From: Bugulina stolonifera | Lineage: Eukaryota > Bryozoa > Gymnolaemata > Cheilostomatida > Bugulidae | NCBI GenBank assembly: GCA_935421135.1 | Contig: OW285191.1 | Span: forward strand, 2,976,001-3,040,000 | Direction of reading: 5' to 3' | Length of the DNA: 64,000 nucleotides | Part shown: piece after piece, positions 23,680-31,337 of the stretch | How positions within the stretch are numbered: position 1 is the stretch's first letter | Layout of the letters: every line of letters begins with the position of its first letter | Translations under genes and position numbers: made by a program | The notes under the pieces: generated by a model | What the model was told of the DNA's origin: nothing | Database searches by the model: none | Seen by the model: the letters and a program-made list of their open reading frames with translations, nothing else

Positions 23680-24207
23680 CTAGTCAAAGTGAAAAGGTGA
23701 AAAAAGCATAATATTGTTTACATGCGTTGTGAGTGGGAAAGTATTATTTCTTTTATTATAGTATAAACGTTGTAATAGAGCTCTTATAGAATGATCTCGA
23801 ACTCTTCCTTCTACTCTGCTTAGCCGTGTAATTATTCCCTCCATACTCCACCCTCGAGCTCGAAGGAGACAGAACAAGATGCAGTAGTCTCCACACACGT
23901 TAGTACTCTCTTCTTGTAGACACTCTCCATTCCATACTATTGGTATTCCCCATTGTTGTAACATCTTACCCACATCAGGATAAATAGAAGGGGGGAGACC
24001 ATAGGAGTCGAAATACTCTATTTCTTTTCCATTCGAAAAAACAGAGATCCAATGCTCGCCACTTCTCTCACTTGTTTGAGTGTTGAAAACAAAAGATCCA
24101 GATGGGGAGAAGGAGTCTAAGAAGTGATCCCTTGGCATAACCCCTCTAAAGGAGGTTGATGAGAGTTTATCATCAGATAGAATATTCGAGATTGAGAATG
24201 TATCCAT
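23680..24207 (-). CDS. PRO: adenain-like cysteine protease
   Basis: 175 aa, the usual size of Polinton proteases. The catalytic layout of the adenovirus-protease/Ulp1 fold is visible: His52 in EHWISVF, an acidic partner Asp67 in EYFDSYG, Gln98 in GECLQ, and the nucleophile most likely Cys105 in NVCGDYC. The family matures capsid proteins, and two-Gly-type sites in neighbours would be natural substrates. It ends the minus-strand series, six bases after the major capsid gene, which suggests that the two genes share a transcript. All key residues are present, so activity is plausible. Assignment is by motif, but the motif set and context are strong. Confidence 0.92.
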   Translation of the reverse strand: MDTFSISNILSDDKLSSTSFRGVMPRDHFLDSFSPSGSFVFNTQTSERSGEHWISVFSNGKEIEYFDSYGLPPSIYPDVGKMLQQWGIPIVWNGECLQEESTNVCGDYCILFCLLRARGWSMEGIITRLSRVEGRVRDHSIRALLQRLYYNKRNNTFPLTTHVNNIMLFSPFHFD

Positions 24208-24212
24208 TCTTT

Positions 24213-25559
24213 TTACATCATCCCGGCTACCATAGATACTTCGTGATTTGCATTCAAGTAGATAATGTCATCTTTTTCTTCGTATACAAACAGTCCAAGT
24301 GTATTTTGAGTTTGATTAGCAAATGCTAGATTAATAGATAGACTCCCATTTGATAACAAGTGAAAGTTGTCATCACACAAATCTCCTGAAATGTCAAAGG
24401 CGTAGAGAGCAGCGCAGGACTTGTATTTGCTAGGGGAGATCTCATTCCCTGTGTCAGCATCGGATGTATTTGTGACAGTGAACAAATTCATGAATTCACG
24501 AGCAAACTTTCCACTTGCAAAATTTGGTTCATATCTTCGGGTCACCGGTGTTCCATCAATTAGTAGTTCTAATGAACTTAGATTGTTATGTCCAAATTTG
24601 AAGGGATTTTGCTTATACGTTCCACTCTTTGCAGTATGGTTGACTAGTCCGACAAAGACTCTGTTTGGCTTCTGTCCCGCTTGATCAAAGTTTACTCTCA
24701 CTGACTGGTGTCCAGCAGGGATGACATGGAAATGAGTTTTTATTCGGTCAATTGGTAGTTTTATAGACTCTTGTTGCACAACCCAAACATCCATTTGTGC
24801 TTTTTGTAAGGCCGGATTGGCTTGTACACGTCGAATCCACAATTCTGTCTTAGTTATAGAAATCTTCGCCCCTCCTGCAGGGTTGTCTGTTTCTGCTAAG
24901 AGGGCCATTTGTGGAATAGCACGTTGTAGAGTAAGGCGAGAGCGAACTCCTGGTGGAATAAGTCTTCCTTGAGAAAACATACTCAACCTAGGTCTCCCAT
25001 AGAAGCTCATCTCTTTACTTGTGGCTATAAGTTTCTTTCTTTTTTCAACCACTTCGGGAGGTATACCATCATAGTCTTCTCCAGTTCCTTCATCCTCCAT
25101 CCACCCACTCCCAACTTTCATATATGTGCTCTTAGCATCTTTACCATAGTTTAGGAGATTCTCAACATAAGCTCTATGTCCATAGTTTGGTTCATACTCA
25201 ACATCTTGCCCAGCCAGTTGAACAGTGGCAGAAGAAAAGAGACTGTGCATAAAATTGTCCCCTGGAACAACCTTTAGTTGTTCTTCCGCAGGTAGTACGC
25301 TTCCATCAGCCTTGCTCACCTTTACTGTGGTGTGTAAGTAAGACCTTGATAGATCTGTGTAGAGTTCGTCTGCGGGCGGGATGTTAAATTCAATAGTGCC
25401 ATCAGGGGAGTCCGTAACAGGAGCCAAAGGTACCCACTCACCTCTGAGCACGCTAGTATGAGTTGGCGGAGTGGCAAATAAGTCAAAACTGGAGTCAACC
25501 GTGTCTGGAGAGTCTTCAGAAACCTTGGAGAGAGAGATGGCTCGATGTGTGACGGACAT
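24213..25559 (-). CDS. MCP: major capsid protein, double jelly-roll
   Basis: 448 aa. Residues 25-38 read FDLFATPPTHTSV, the conserved N-terminal signature of Polinton/adintovirus major capsid proteins. This is followed by ...WVPLAPV...IEFNIPP...YTDLSRSYLHTTVKV, the first jelly-roll strands. Later segments such as VQLAGQDVEYEPNYGHRAYVENLLNYG and PFKFGHNNLSSLELLIDG also fit the family. The protein would assemble as trimers forming the icosahedral shell. It is followed by the protease after six bases. An AT-rich TATA-like stretch lies about 90 bp upstream (25645-25657). No interruption is seen. Confidence 0.92.
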   Translation of the reverse strand: MSVTHRAISLSKVSEDSPDTVDSSFDLFATPPTHTSVLRGEWVPLAPVTDSPDGTIEFNIPPADELYTDLSRSYLHTTVKVSKADGSVLPAEEQLKVVPGDNFMHSLFSSATVQLAGQDVEYEPNYGHRAYVENLLNYGKDAKSTYMKVGSGWMEDEGTGEDYDGIPPEVVEKRKKLIATSKEMSFYGRPRLSMFSQGRLIPPGVRSRLTLQRAIPQMALLAETDNPAGGAKISITKTELWIRRVQANPALQKAQMDVWVVQQESIKLPIDRIKTHFHVIPAGHQSVRVNFDQAGQKPNRVFVGLVNHTAKSGTYKQNPFKFGHNNLSSLELLIDGTPVTRRYEPNFASGKFAREFMNLFTVTNTSDADTGNEISPSKYKSCAALYAFDISGDLCDDNFHLLSNGSLSINLAFANQTQNTLGLFVYEEKDDIIYLNANHEVSMVAGMM

Positions 25560-25644
25560 GTTCGATAGTGTGAGAGTTGTTCCATCTAGTACTTGCTCCT
25601 ACAGTCGCTTGTCTAAGAGTGGGGAGTGGTGAGTCTAGGTGTGG

Positions 25645-25657
25645 ATTATATATTTAT
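25645..25657 (-). promoter_or_regulatory. possible TATA element upstream of the capsid gene
   Basis: ATAAATATATAAT on the minus strand, 86-98 bp before the major capsid start codon, in the only non-coding gap between 24.2 and 26.8 kb. Confidence 0.35.
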
Positions 25658-25664
25658 CTTTCAT

Positions 25665-26090
25665 TTAGTCAAAAACTGTTTTTCTTCCTTTACGCTTTTT
25701 CTTTGTAGACTTTTGACTAACTCGTGCACGTTTGGCAGGTGGTTCACGTAATTCATCTTCTACATCACCTAAAAGATCCCCACCAGCTTCACGAAAACGT
25801 TTTGCTGCAGAGGATTTGAAGTTCTCTCCCTTGATTACATCTCCCAGAACCGAAGCTCCAGTAGTCAATAGCTTTTTCCCAATAGTTTTGGCACCATTCT
25901 TTAGCATGGGAAGGACCCCTCGGGCCAGTCCAGAAAAGAGTGAGCCGATCCCATTACCCGTCATAATAGGTTTTCCCCTGTACACACTCATTCCCTCTCC
26001 CACCTGGTTTGCATAATAGTCTTCATACATCTCACCTGACTCATCAGGAAAATATGGAACTATGCGAGGGGCCATGTTATTTCTCTCCAC
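25665..26090 (-). CDS. basic pVI/pX-like minor virion protein
   Basis: 141 aa. The N-terminal part has YYANQVGEGMSVYRG, then GNGIGSLFSGLARGVLPMLK and IGKKLLTTGASVLGDVI. This amphipathic, Gly-rich segment recurs in Polinton/adintovirus genomes next to the penton gene. The C-terminus (from about residue 117, PPAKRAR...KKKRKGRK) is strongly basic and could bind DNA or act as a nuclear signal. The start overlaps the end of the penton gene by 14 bp; Met6 is an alternative start. By analogy with adenovirus pVI and pX, a role in capsid-genome contact or membrane disruption is likely, but this is inference. Confidence 0.75.
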   Translation of the reverse strand: MERNNMAPRIVPYFPDESGEMYEDYYANQVGEGMSVYRGKPIMTGNGIGSLFSGLARGVLPMLKNGAKTIGKKLLTTGASVLGDVIKGENFKSSAAKRFREAGGDLLGDVEDELREPPAKRARVSQKSTKKKRKGRKTVFD

Positions 26091-26823
26091 GCGGTCTGAA
26101 ACGAACCGTCAGCACAACCTTTCCACTGCGAAATGAGACCCTTTCTCCATCATCGCGTCTTATATCTACCTCGATGAGGTCTGTGCTTGTATTAGACACT
26201 GGAGAGTATTGAACATTCGAAAACTCAAAGAAAACGGTGCTATTTCTTTCACTCTCTGTTATAGGAACTGTGCGAAGTAGGGGGACTAGACTATCTCCAA
26301 CATGTCTTGGTGAGACTACGGAGGAGTAGACATAGAGGGATGTGAAACCAGCATTGATGTCTGGAGGGTTTTGACTCCTGTTGATTTCCGCAGCATATTC
26401 TACATCAGGTTCGAATCCCAACACCCACGCAACATCACGTGACATCATGACAGAGTGTTCCTGTTCTCTCAACATGAGGAAGGTTTCATTCCGTAGACTA
26501 TCATAGTAAAAGCTCACTACTTTTTCTAAGTCGTAGTTTATTAGTATTCTATTGATCTCACTCAAAAGTTCACCCATGGAAGCATACCTTCCACTCCTGA
26601 TTTCACATTTTCGTTTGACTCCATCTTTTGTATTCGTAACCACTACATAGCCATCTTCCACATTTCTCCAGGATGCAGGGTACTGAATGTCAAGTAACCC
26701 AACCTCCCACTGTGATGAGTGAAGCTTCAATGTCTTGGCTAGCTTCGTAATGAAGTGAGCATTGGTGTTTGTGTCACTCCCACCGATGCGTACATTTGAG
26801 GTAAGTGTGACATTGAAGGCCAT
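26077..26823 (-). CDS. mCP: minor capsid (penton-like) protein
   Basis: 248 aa. WEVGLLDIQYPASW at residues 39-52 matches the conserved segment of Polinton minor capsid proteins. A middle region with SLYVYSSVVSPRHVGDSLVPLLRTVPI and a final block VSFRSGKVVLTVRFRP complete the single jelly-roll signature. The protein would occupy the fivefold vertices. A TATA box (26865-26860) lies about 37 bp upstream of the ATG, so this gene and the overlapping basic protein probably form a transcription unit. The frame is intact. Confidence 0.9.
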   Translation of the reverse strand: MAFNVTLTSNVRIGGSDTNTNAHFITKLAKTLKLHSSQWEVGLLDIQYPASWRNVEDGYVVVTNTKDGVKRKCEIRSGRYASMGELLSEINRILINYDLEKVVSFYYDSLRNETFLMLREQEHSVMMSRDVAWVLGFEPDVEYAAEINRSQNPPDINAGFTSLYVYSSVVSPRHVGDSLVPLLRTVPITESERNSTVFFEFSNVQYSPVSNTSTDLIEVDIRRDDGERVSFRSGKVVLTVRFRPRGEK

Positions 26824-26859
26824 CTTTGAGAGTGAGCAAAACTGAACTTACATATCGAA

Positions 26860-26865
26860 TTTATA
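26860..26865 (-). promoter_or_regulatory. TATA box of the penton gene
   Basis: TATAAA on the minus strand in the 54-bp gap between integrase and penton genes, about 37 bp before the penton ATG. Confidence 0.5.
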
Positions 26866-26877
26866 CTACCTTTGATC

Positions 26878-27948
26878 TTACACAAACTGACTAGAATCTA
26901 TCCAACTATTAAATGAAGAGGGATAACCACTCCATTTCACGAAACTCTCTTCTTTTCCTCTCCTTCTCCGTTTACGTATGACTTTCTCAACTCTAAAGAT
27001 TTCAGGTAGGTTAACATGTTGCAATTCTTGTGCATAGAATGTTCCATCTACTCCTTCTTTGTTTAGGTCTTCCAGTGTATAGACAGGAGGTGAGGTATGT
27101 GCCTTGACTGCTTTTATGGTGAATATCTCGGTTGACCAGTTTGGTGTGAACCCTCGCTCAAAGCTACTACGAGCCATCGAAATCCGAACATGATCACCTG
27201 GTGAGTATTTTACTCTTGTTTTCTTTAACCATCGTTTAGGTGAGAACTCATTTAACCGAACCCAAACCTCTTCTTGATTATCGTAATCAACCTCAATAGG
27301 TTTCATTCCAATTGACCTATTAAAACTGTTGTTATATCCTTGGACTAGGTCTTCTACATCTTCTAAGTAGCGTCCATCCCCTCTATAAGTGAGTAGACGA
27401 TGAATTTTCCCTCTCAATGTTCTATTAAAGCGTTCAACAAGAGCAGCCTTGATGATCTCATTCTCAGAGGTGAAATGGCTAACTCCGTACTTCTTTAGCA
27501 CTTCACTCACCCTTCTGTTTAGGAACTCCTTACCTTTATCAGTTTGTATTTGTCTAAAGCTTTCATTTTTGAATAGAGAGATGAGTGCATTGGACACTTC
27601 CAGACCAGACTTGGAATGAAGAGGAAAGACCCATGCTTTCCGTGAGAAGGCATCTATGCAGGTGAGCAAAAATGTTACTCCATCATTTGAGTCCTTGTGC
27701 GCACGCACATCCACGAGATCTGCCTGGAGTTGTTCACCAATCCCACTCACAAACGTTTTTCTCCTTGTAAACTTCATTCTAATCGGGCGATGAAGAGTGT
27801 ATGCGTCTTGACTTCTCAACCACTTCTCAACATCATTCTCATTAATACCAGGAGGAAAAGCTAAAACTAACTTTCTCTTTCCTCCAAAAGATGGTGGTTG
27901 AGGAGGGGAGAAGTAAATATCACGTAGACCTTCATCTATATCATCCAT
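26878..27948 (-). CDS. INT: retroviral-type integrase with C-terminal chromodomain
   Basis: 356 aa. The RNase H-like core carries the catalytic triad Asp77 (LQADLVD), Asp137 (QTDKGKEF) and Glu172 (ALVERFNRTLRG), with the D,35E spacing of retroviral and Polinton integrases. Residues 230-310 resemble the C-terminal SH3-like part. The end (EIFRVEKVIRKRR...VKWSGYPSSFNSWI, about 316-351) is a chromodomain with the typical VKWxGY motif, which may guide insertion to modified histones. The enzyme would cut and join the TIR ends and make the 6-bp duplication seen around the element. I saw no HHCC zinc finger at the N-terminus, so that module looks reduced. The start codon overlaps the stop of the preceding frame. 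Confidence 0.96.
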   Translation of the reverse strand: MDDIDEGLRDIYFSPPQPPSFGGKRKLVLAFPPGINENDVEKWLRSQDAYTLHRPIRMKFTRRKTFVSGIGEQLQADLVDVRAHKDSNDGVTFLLTCIDAFSRKAWVFPLHSKSGLEVSNALISLFKNESFRQIQTDKGKEFLNRRVSEVLKKYGVSHFTSENEIIKAALVERFNRTLRGKIHRLLTYRGDGRYLEDVEDLVQGYNNSFNRSIGMKPIEVDYDNQEEVWVRLNEFSPKRWLKKTRVKYSPGDHVRISMARSSFERGFTPNWSTEIFTIKAVKAHTSPPVYTLEDLNKEGVDGTFYAQELQHVNLPEIFRVEKVIRKRRRRGKEESFVKWSGYPSSFNSWIDSSQFV

Positions 27949-28520
27949 CTTTCTGTTTTACTATCGCTTGCAAGAGGGGTTTTAGGAAGCTTTCGCCTAG
28001 ACCTAGTTTTGATAGGACTTCTATTATCACCCTTCCCACTCTAACGTGCGCCAGCTTCTGACCTCTCTGGTTTTGTTTCTCTCCTATATGGGTGTGGTAG
28101 TGGTGACCTTGAGCCACTTCGCCTCTTTTCATCATCTCTTTTTTTCTCTCGCCCTCGCTCTTGTGCTTCTTCTTCTCTTTGTCTCCATGTATGCATTTCA
28201 TTAAACCTAGTGTTAATTCCCTCTAATGTATTATACAACTCCTGCTGCGGATGGCGTGATCTCTCCAACTCTTTTAGGAACTTATTCATTTTATGAGCAT
28301 GTTGCTCTAGCTGAGAGTAGATGTCTGTATCAGAGTTTTTGAGGTTAGATATTACATCTTTTCTGCTTTTTTCTGCCAGGAGTAGATCCCCATTTGTAGA
28401 GAGTGAGGGTAGATGCTCTCCTTCTTTTTTGTTGTTTCTACTATTCATTGATTCATATGTATGTTTATCCATAAGAAGATACTTTTTAGAAAACTTGAGA
28501 CTCATTTCACCTTCGTCCAC
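27941..28520 (-). CDS. charged core-like protein in two overlapping frames
   Basis: The first frame (28520-28041, 159 aa) begins near FSKKYLLMDKHTYESM, which resembles the [K/R]xxLVPYExY start of a protein common in Polintons. It continues as a charged, Arg/Lys/Glu-rich coil and stops at TAG 28043-28041. A second frame (28201-27941) overlaps it and carries GRVIIEVLSKLGLGESFLKP just before the integrase start, ending inside the integrase ATGGATGA overlap. The second frame is offset by +1 from the first. Whether the two are joined by frameshifting or splicing, broken by a recent indel, or separate proteins cannot be decided here. Met6 or Met17 may be the true start. Function unknown; a virion core role is inference. 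Confidence 0.6.
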
Positions 28521-28905
28521 CGCCTAATCCGCCAAGCACACCTCCGAGTAAACTTGCCAATGGCTTCAAAAGAAGACCTAAAAATCCGCCACGTTGTAGG
28601 ATTAACTTTTTCTGCCTCACACTAGTACGAGAGTTGGTGAGATCCTCAATGGCCCTTCTATGTCGACGTAGAGAGTTCAACTGAGCGGTAGTTAGATGAA
28701 CATTACCTAATAATACATTTCTAGCACACTCAACAAGAGCGAGTATAAGGTCTTTGTTAGCCTCAGCAATGGTTGAATCTCTGATGGTTGCAGATGCTTT
28801 CGTCAGTGCATATATACTCAAGGCATTCCTCCTCAACCTTGGAGAATACTCGGGTGAATTAATGTATCTCATGCTTGATGATGGATGCGCTCTCTTCGAG
28901 TCCAA
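28507..28905 (-). CDS. Gly-rich hydrophobic-tail virion protein
   Basis: 132 aa. A basic helical middle (LRRHRRAIEDLTNSRTSVRQ, about 79-98) leads into LQRGGFLGLLLKPLASLLGG and a Gly-rich end. The xQRGGFLxxLL motif followed by a hydrophobic Gly-rich tail is shared by small Polinton/adintovirus proteins. The tail would suit membrane insertion or disruption, but that function is inferred. It overlaps the next gene's start by 14 bp. A TATATA run lies upstream inside the 3' end of the ATPase gene (about 28966-28972). Confidence 0.7.
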   Translation of the reverse strand: MDSKRAHPSSSMRYINSPEYSPRLRRNALSIYALTKASATIRDSTIAEANKDLILALVECARNVLLGNVHLTTAQLNSLRRHRRAIEDLTNSRTSVRQKKLILQRGGFLGLLLKPLASLLGGVLGGLGGGRR

Positions 28906-28937
28906 GACAGTTTATGGAGAGAGTAGAGATGTGAATG

Positions 28938-29597
28938 CTACTTATATTCCAGGGTATTCGGGATATATACAGTCATGGGAGAGTGCTCAGAAGCAAAATT
29001 ACCGATCAGTCTAGCCCACTCCGGGGTCTCCTGGCGAAGATTCAAGAATAGAAAAGAGTGTGGCTTACGTGTAGCATCACTAAAAGCTTCTTGAACAGCT
29101 CTTGTACTCTGAGGAAAAGCCTGCTTTGCAAGATTGGTAACAGACATTCCGTCTCTGGGGTTCTTGAACAAGAAAAAGTACTGCGAGTTTATTGACACTG
29201 TTCTATTATCTTTCGGGAAAAGGTTCTGTAGTAAGAAAAAGACGCTTATGTTCAGGTGATGACTGAACTTTGTAAAGATTGCATTAGTAGTCTCTTTCCC
29301 CCCGACTTCACCCATCAAGTCATCAATGATGAGCCAGCGATTCTTCCCATCACGCTCTATATCCATTTCTACATCAATGAGTCCTGAATGAAACCTTACT
29401 TTATCCTTGTAATCCTCAAAGCGGCGTTGCCAAACTCCATAGCAGTAAATGATTTCAACAGGAGTGGGTGAAGCAATTTCATCAACTCTCCTAATAAGAC
29501 TAAATAGTAGTTCCGTTTTTCCACTCCCTGTTGGACCACAGACTAGAGCTGTGAAGGGACTCTGCAAGCGAAGATCGATTTCTTGGTGTGGACGCAT
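28938..29597 (-). CDS. ATP: FtsK/HerA-family DNA packaging ATPase
   Basis: 219 aa, within the normal range for Polinton ATPases. Walker A is GPTGSGKT at residues 21-28 and Walker B is LIIDDLMGE at 89-97. A conserved SVFFLLQNLFPK (118-129), with the Gln typical of the A32-like clade, follows. RWLIIDDL and the FFLFKNPRDG segment also fit that clade. The enzyme would translocate the element's DNA into preformed capsids. The first 98 bp are shared in another frame with the end of the upstream membrane-protein ORF, so the Walker A region is dual-coding unless that ORF really ends earlier. The frame is intact. Confidence 0.93.
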   Translation of the reverse strand: MRPHQEIDLRLQSPFTALVCGPTGSGKTELLFSLIRRVDEIASPTPVEIIYCYGVWQRRFEDYKDKVRFHSGLIDVEMDIERDGKNRWLIIDDLMGEVGGKETTNAIFTKFSHHLNISVFFLLQNLFPKDNRTVSINSQYFFLFKNPRDGMSVTNLAKQAFPQSTRAVQEAFSDATRKPHSFLFLNLRQETPEWARLIGNFASEHSPMTVYIPNTLEYK

Positions 29598-29907
29598 GCT
29601 GATCCAGTTGAGTAGCTAATAGAGTTGTGTTTGTTTTTAAAAAGTGTCCTTGCTTAAGTACTCCTTTGTCTTTGCCATTGGGTGGTTCCCTATCACTTAG
29701 ATATGTGTAAACTGATGGGGATAAAGATGAGCAAGAAAGTATAAATAGTATTATGATTATGTAGAATGTGAACTTCTTTCTTTTGTTGCTTCTCTCTCCT
29801 ATTTGCTCCCTTCCCTCTTCAGCAGAGATAGCTACTACTTCATCTAAGAGACCATCAGCCACATCTTCATAATTCTCATTTCTACATACTACCTCTTGCT
29901 TTGACAT
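29500..29907 (-). CDS. small single-pass membrane protein
   Basis: 135 aa. The acidic N-terminal ~40 residues are followed by a basic NKRKKF and a hydrophobic segment of about 17 residues (FTFYIIIILFILSCSSL, 46-62), so an N-in, C-out one-pass topology is likely. The C-terminal part is Ser/Asn-rich with possible glycosylation sites. It has no recognisable homologue by eye. It sits between the coiled-coil gene and the ATPase and overlaps the latter by 98 bp in another frame. A membrane role during particle egress or entry is conceivable but unsupported. Confidence 0.5.
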   Translation of the reverse strand: MSKQEVVCRNENYEDVADGLLDEVVAISAEEGREQIGERSNKRKKFTFYIIIILFILSCSSLSPSVYTYLSDREPPNGKDKGVLKQGHFLKTNTTLLATQLDQHASTPRNRSSLAESLHSSSLWSNREWKNGTTI

Positions 29908-29947
29908 CTTGCCCTTGTTTGAGAGAACGATTGGAATCTATACACTT

Positions 29948-31276
29948 TTATTCATCATTACTTTCTCCTGTTGGAACCCACTGTGGCAGTTTACTATCTT
30001 CCCCTTCTGCTTTTGCATCATTATCATCTAGTTTGTTAGCCAGGTGGGGAATTATGTGATCAATAATTGATACACTATCCATTTTTTCTTCTTCTTCTTC
30101 TTTTTGCAAACGCTCGATTTCCATCATTAACCTCTCTTTTTCCATTCTTTCCTCTGTTAACTTTTTTTCTAAGAAGGCAATGCGATTTGTTCTTCTCTCT
30201 TTTCTTGCATCAATTCTCTGTTGCATCTCTAGTGCTTCTTTCCACCCCAGTGCTCCTGCCAATTCCACTTTCTTTAGTGCCAATTCTTGTTCTATCTTTC
30301 TAATCTCTTGTTCCCTTTTGTCACACATTTCAGCCTCTTCTTTAGTTTCTACATGAGTTTGCTCTTCTATCATAATCTGCTTATTCTCTCCTGTAGAAGT
30401 CTCTCTCACTTCCACCCTAGCTTCTCCTGGTGAAGGGCTTCTTATCTCCTCTAACCCGTTTTTGGATGAATCTAGTTCTCCAATGTCACACATTTCAACC
30501 TCTTCTATCATAACCTGGTTAGTCTCTCCTGTAGAAGTCTCTCTCACCTCTAATCTAGCATCTCCTGGTGAAGGGCTTCTTATCACCTCTAACCCATTTT
30601 TGGATGGATCTAGTTCTCCAAACAATCGCCCTGCATATAGCGTATTACCTCTACTAAGAATTAAACCAGGGATGCTTTCTTCATTGTAACTCCTCTTCGC
30701 TCGCGATTTCTCCTTCCCATCCTCAAAACGACATCTTCTTGCCCCATCCTTTAATATGTTCAATACTCTATGATAGAGTTCATTCTTTGAACCTTCCCCA
30801 CCAGGTTCATTATCCAGATATAGTAAGAAGTGAGTGTTAAAAGTGGCCTCCGCTCCCACACCAGTTTCATCCCAGTTTCTATCTTCAATAATCTTCTCAA
30901 CCTCCACTCTACACCAGGTTGACAACTCCGCATTCCTAAGAAGGAGTAAGGGAGAAGAAACGGATGCGTTTTTTGTTTCTACCATAGATGAAAATCTTGA
31001 CCTAGCTCCTGTTAAGTCTTCATAACAAAGTGCCAATTTCCTCAACTTTTCCTCTCCTATCTTAAAAGGGATATTCATAGAGAGTGAAAGTGTTCTAAAA
31101 TAGATGGCAAGCTCTACCACTAAGGAATTATGAGCGAGTCTGTCAACCCAATACCACATCCATGGACTATTCGTTTCTTTGATATTACTTTTGATCATAT
31201 AATCCCATACAGACTTCGGGAGGACTTCCTTTAAAAGTACATATCTCCCCGCCGCTCCTTTGGTGAGAAAAGACAT
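29948..31276 (-). CDS. 442-aa coiled-coil protein with an internal duplication
   Basis: This is the first gene after the right TIR, 54 bp from its TATA box. Residues 1-200 look globular and are not recognised (SVWDYMI, MWYWVDRLAHNSLVVELAIY). Residues 220-265 and 266-303 are a tandem duplication, each with GELDxSKNGLE.IRSPSPG and EVRETSTGE. From about 310 to 398 it is a highly charged coiled coil (KERLMMEIERLQKEEEEEK). The stop codon TAA lies inside AATAAA (29950-29945), combining termination with a poly(A) signal. No polymerase, primase or helicase motif is visible. It may be a lineage-specific regulatory or structural protein; function unknown. Confidence 0.7.
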   Translation of the reverse strand: MSFLTKGAAGRYVLLKEVLPKSVWDYMIKSNIKETNSPWMWYWVDRLAHNSLVVELAIYFRTLSLSMNIPFKIGEEKLRKLALCYEDLTGARSRFSSMVETKNASVSSPLLLLRNAELSTWCRVEVEKIIEDRNWDETGVGAEATFNTHFLLYLDNEPGGEGSKNELYHRVLNILKDGARRCRFEDGKEKSRAKRSYNEESIPGLILSRGNTLYAGRLFGELDPSKNGLEVIRSPSPGDARLEVRETSTGETNQVMIEEVEMCDIGELDSSKNGLEEIRSPSPGEARVEVRETSTGENKQIMIEEQTHVETKEEAEMCDKREQEIRKIEQELALKKVELAGALGWKEALEMQQRIDARKERRTNRIAFLEKKLTEERMEKERLMMEIERLQKEEEEEKMDSVSIIDHIIPHLANKLDDNDAKAEGEDSKLPQWVPTGESNDE

Positions 31277-31329
31277 GTTTGCTATGACTAAGTCTTCTTT
31301 GTATTAATACTATCATCAGTCAAACTTAT

Positions 31330-31337
31330 CTTTTATA
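31330..31337 (-). promoter_or_regulatory. inward TATA box at inner edge of right TIR
   Basis: TATAAAAG on the minus strand, mirrored from 22049-22056, located 54 bp before the ATG of the 442-aa protein. It likely drives the first gene of the minus-strand series. Confidence 0.65.

Noticed and set aside
29948..31276. Idea that the 442-aa protein is a divergent DNA polymerase or primase.
   Set aside because: None of the polymerase B, primase or helicase signature motifs can be seen. The C-terminal half is coiled coil and repeat.
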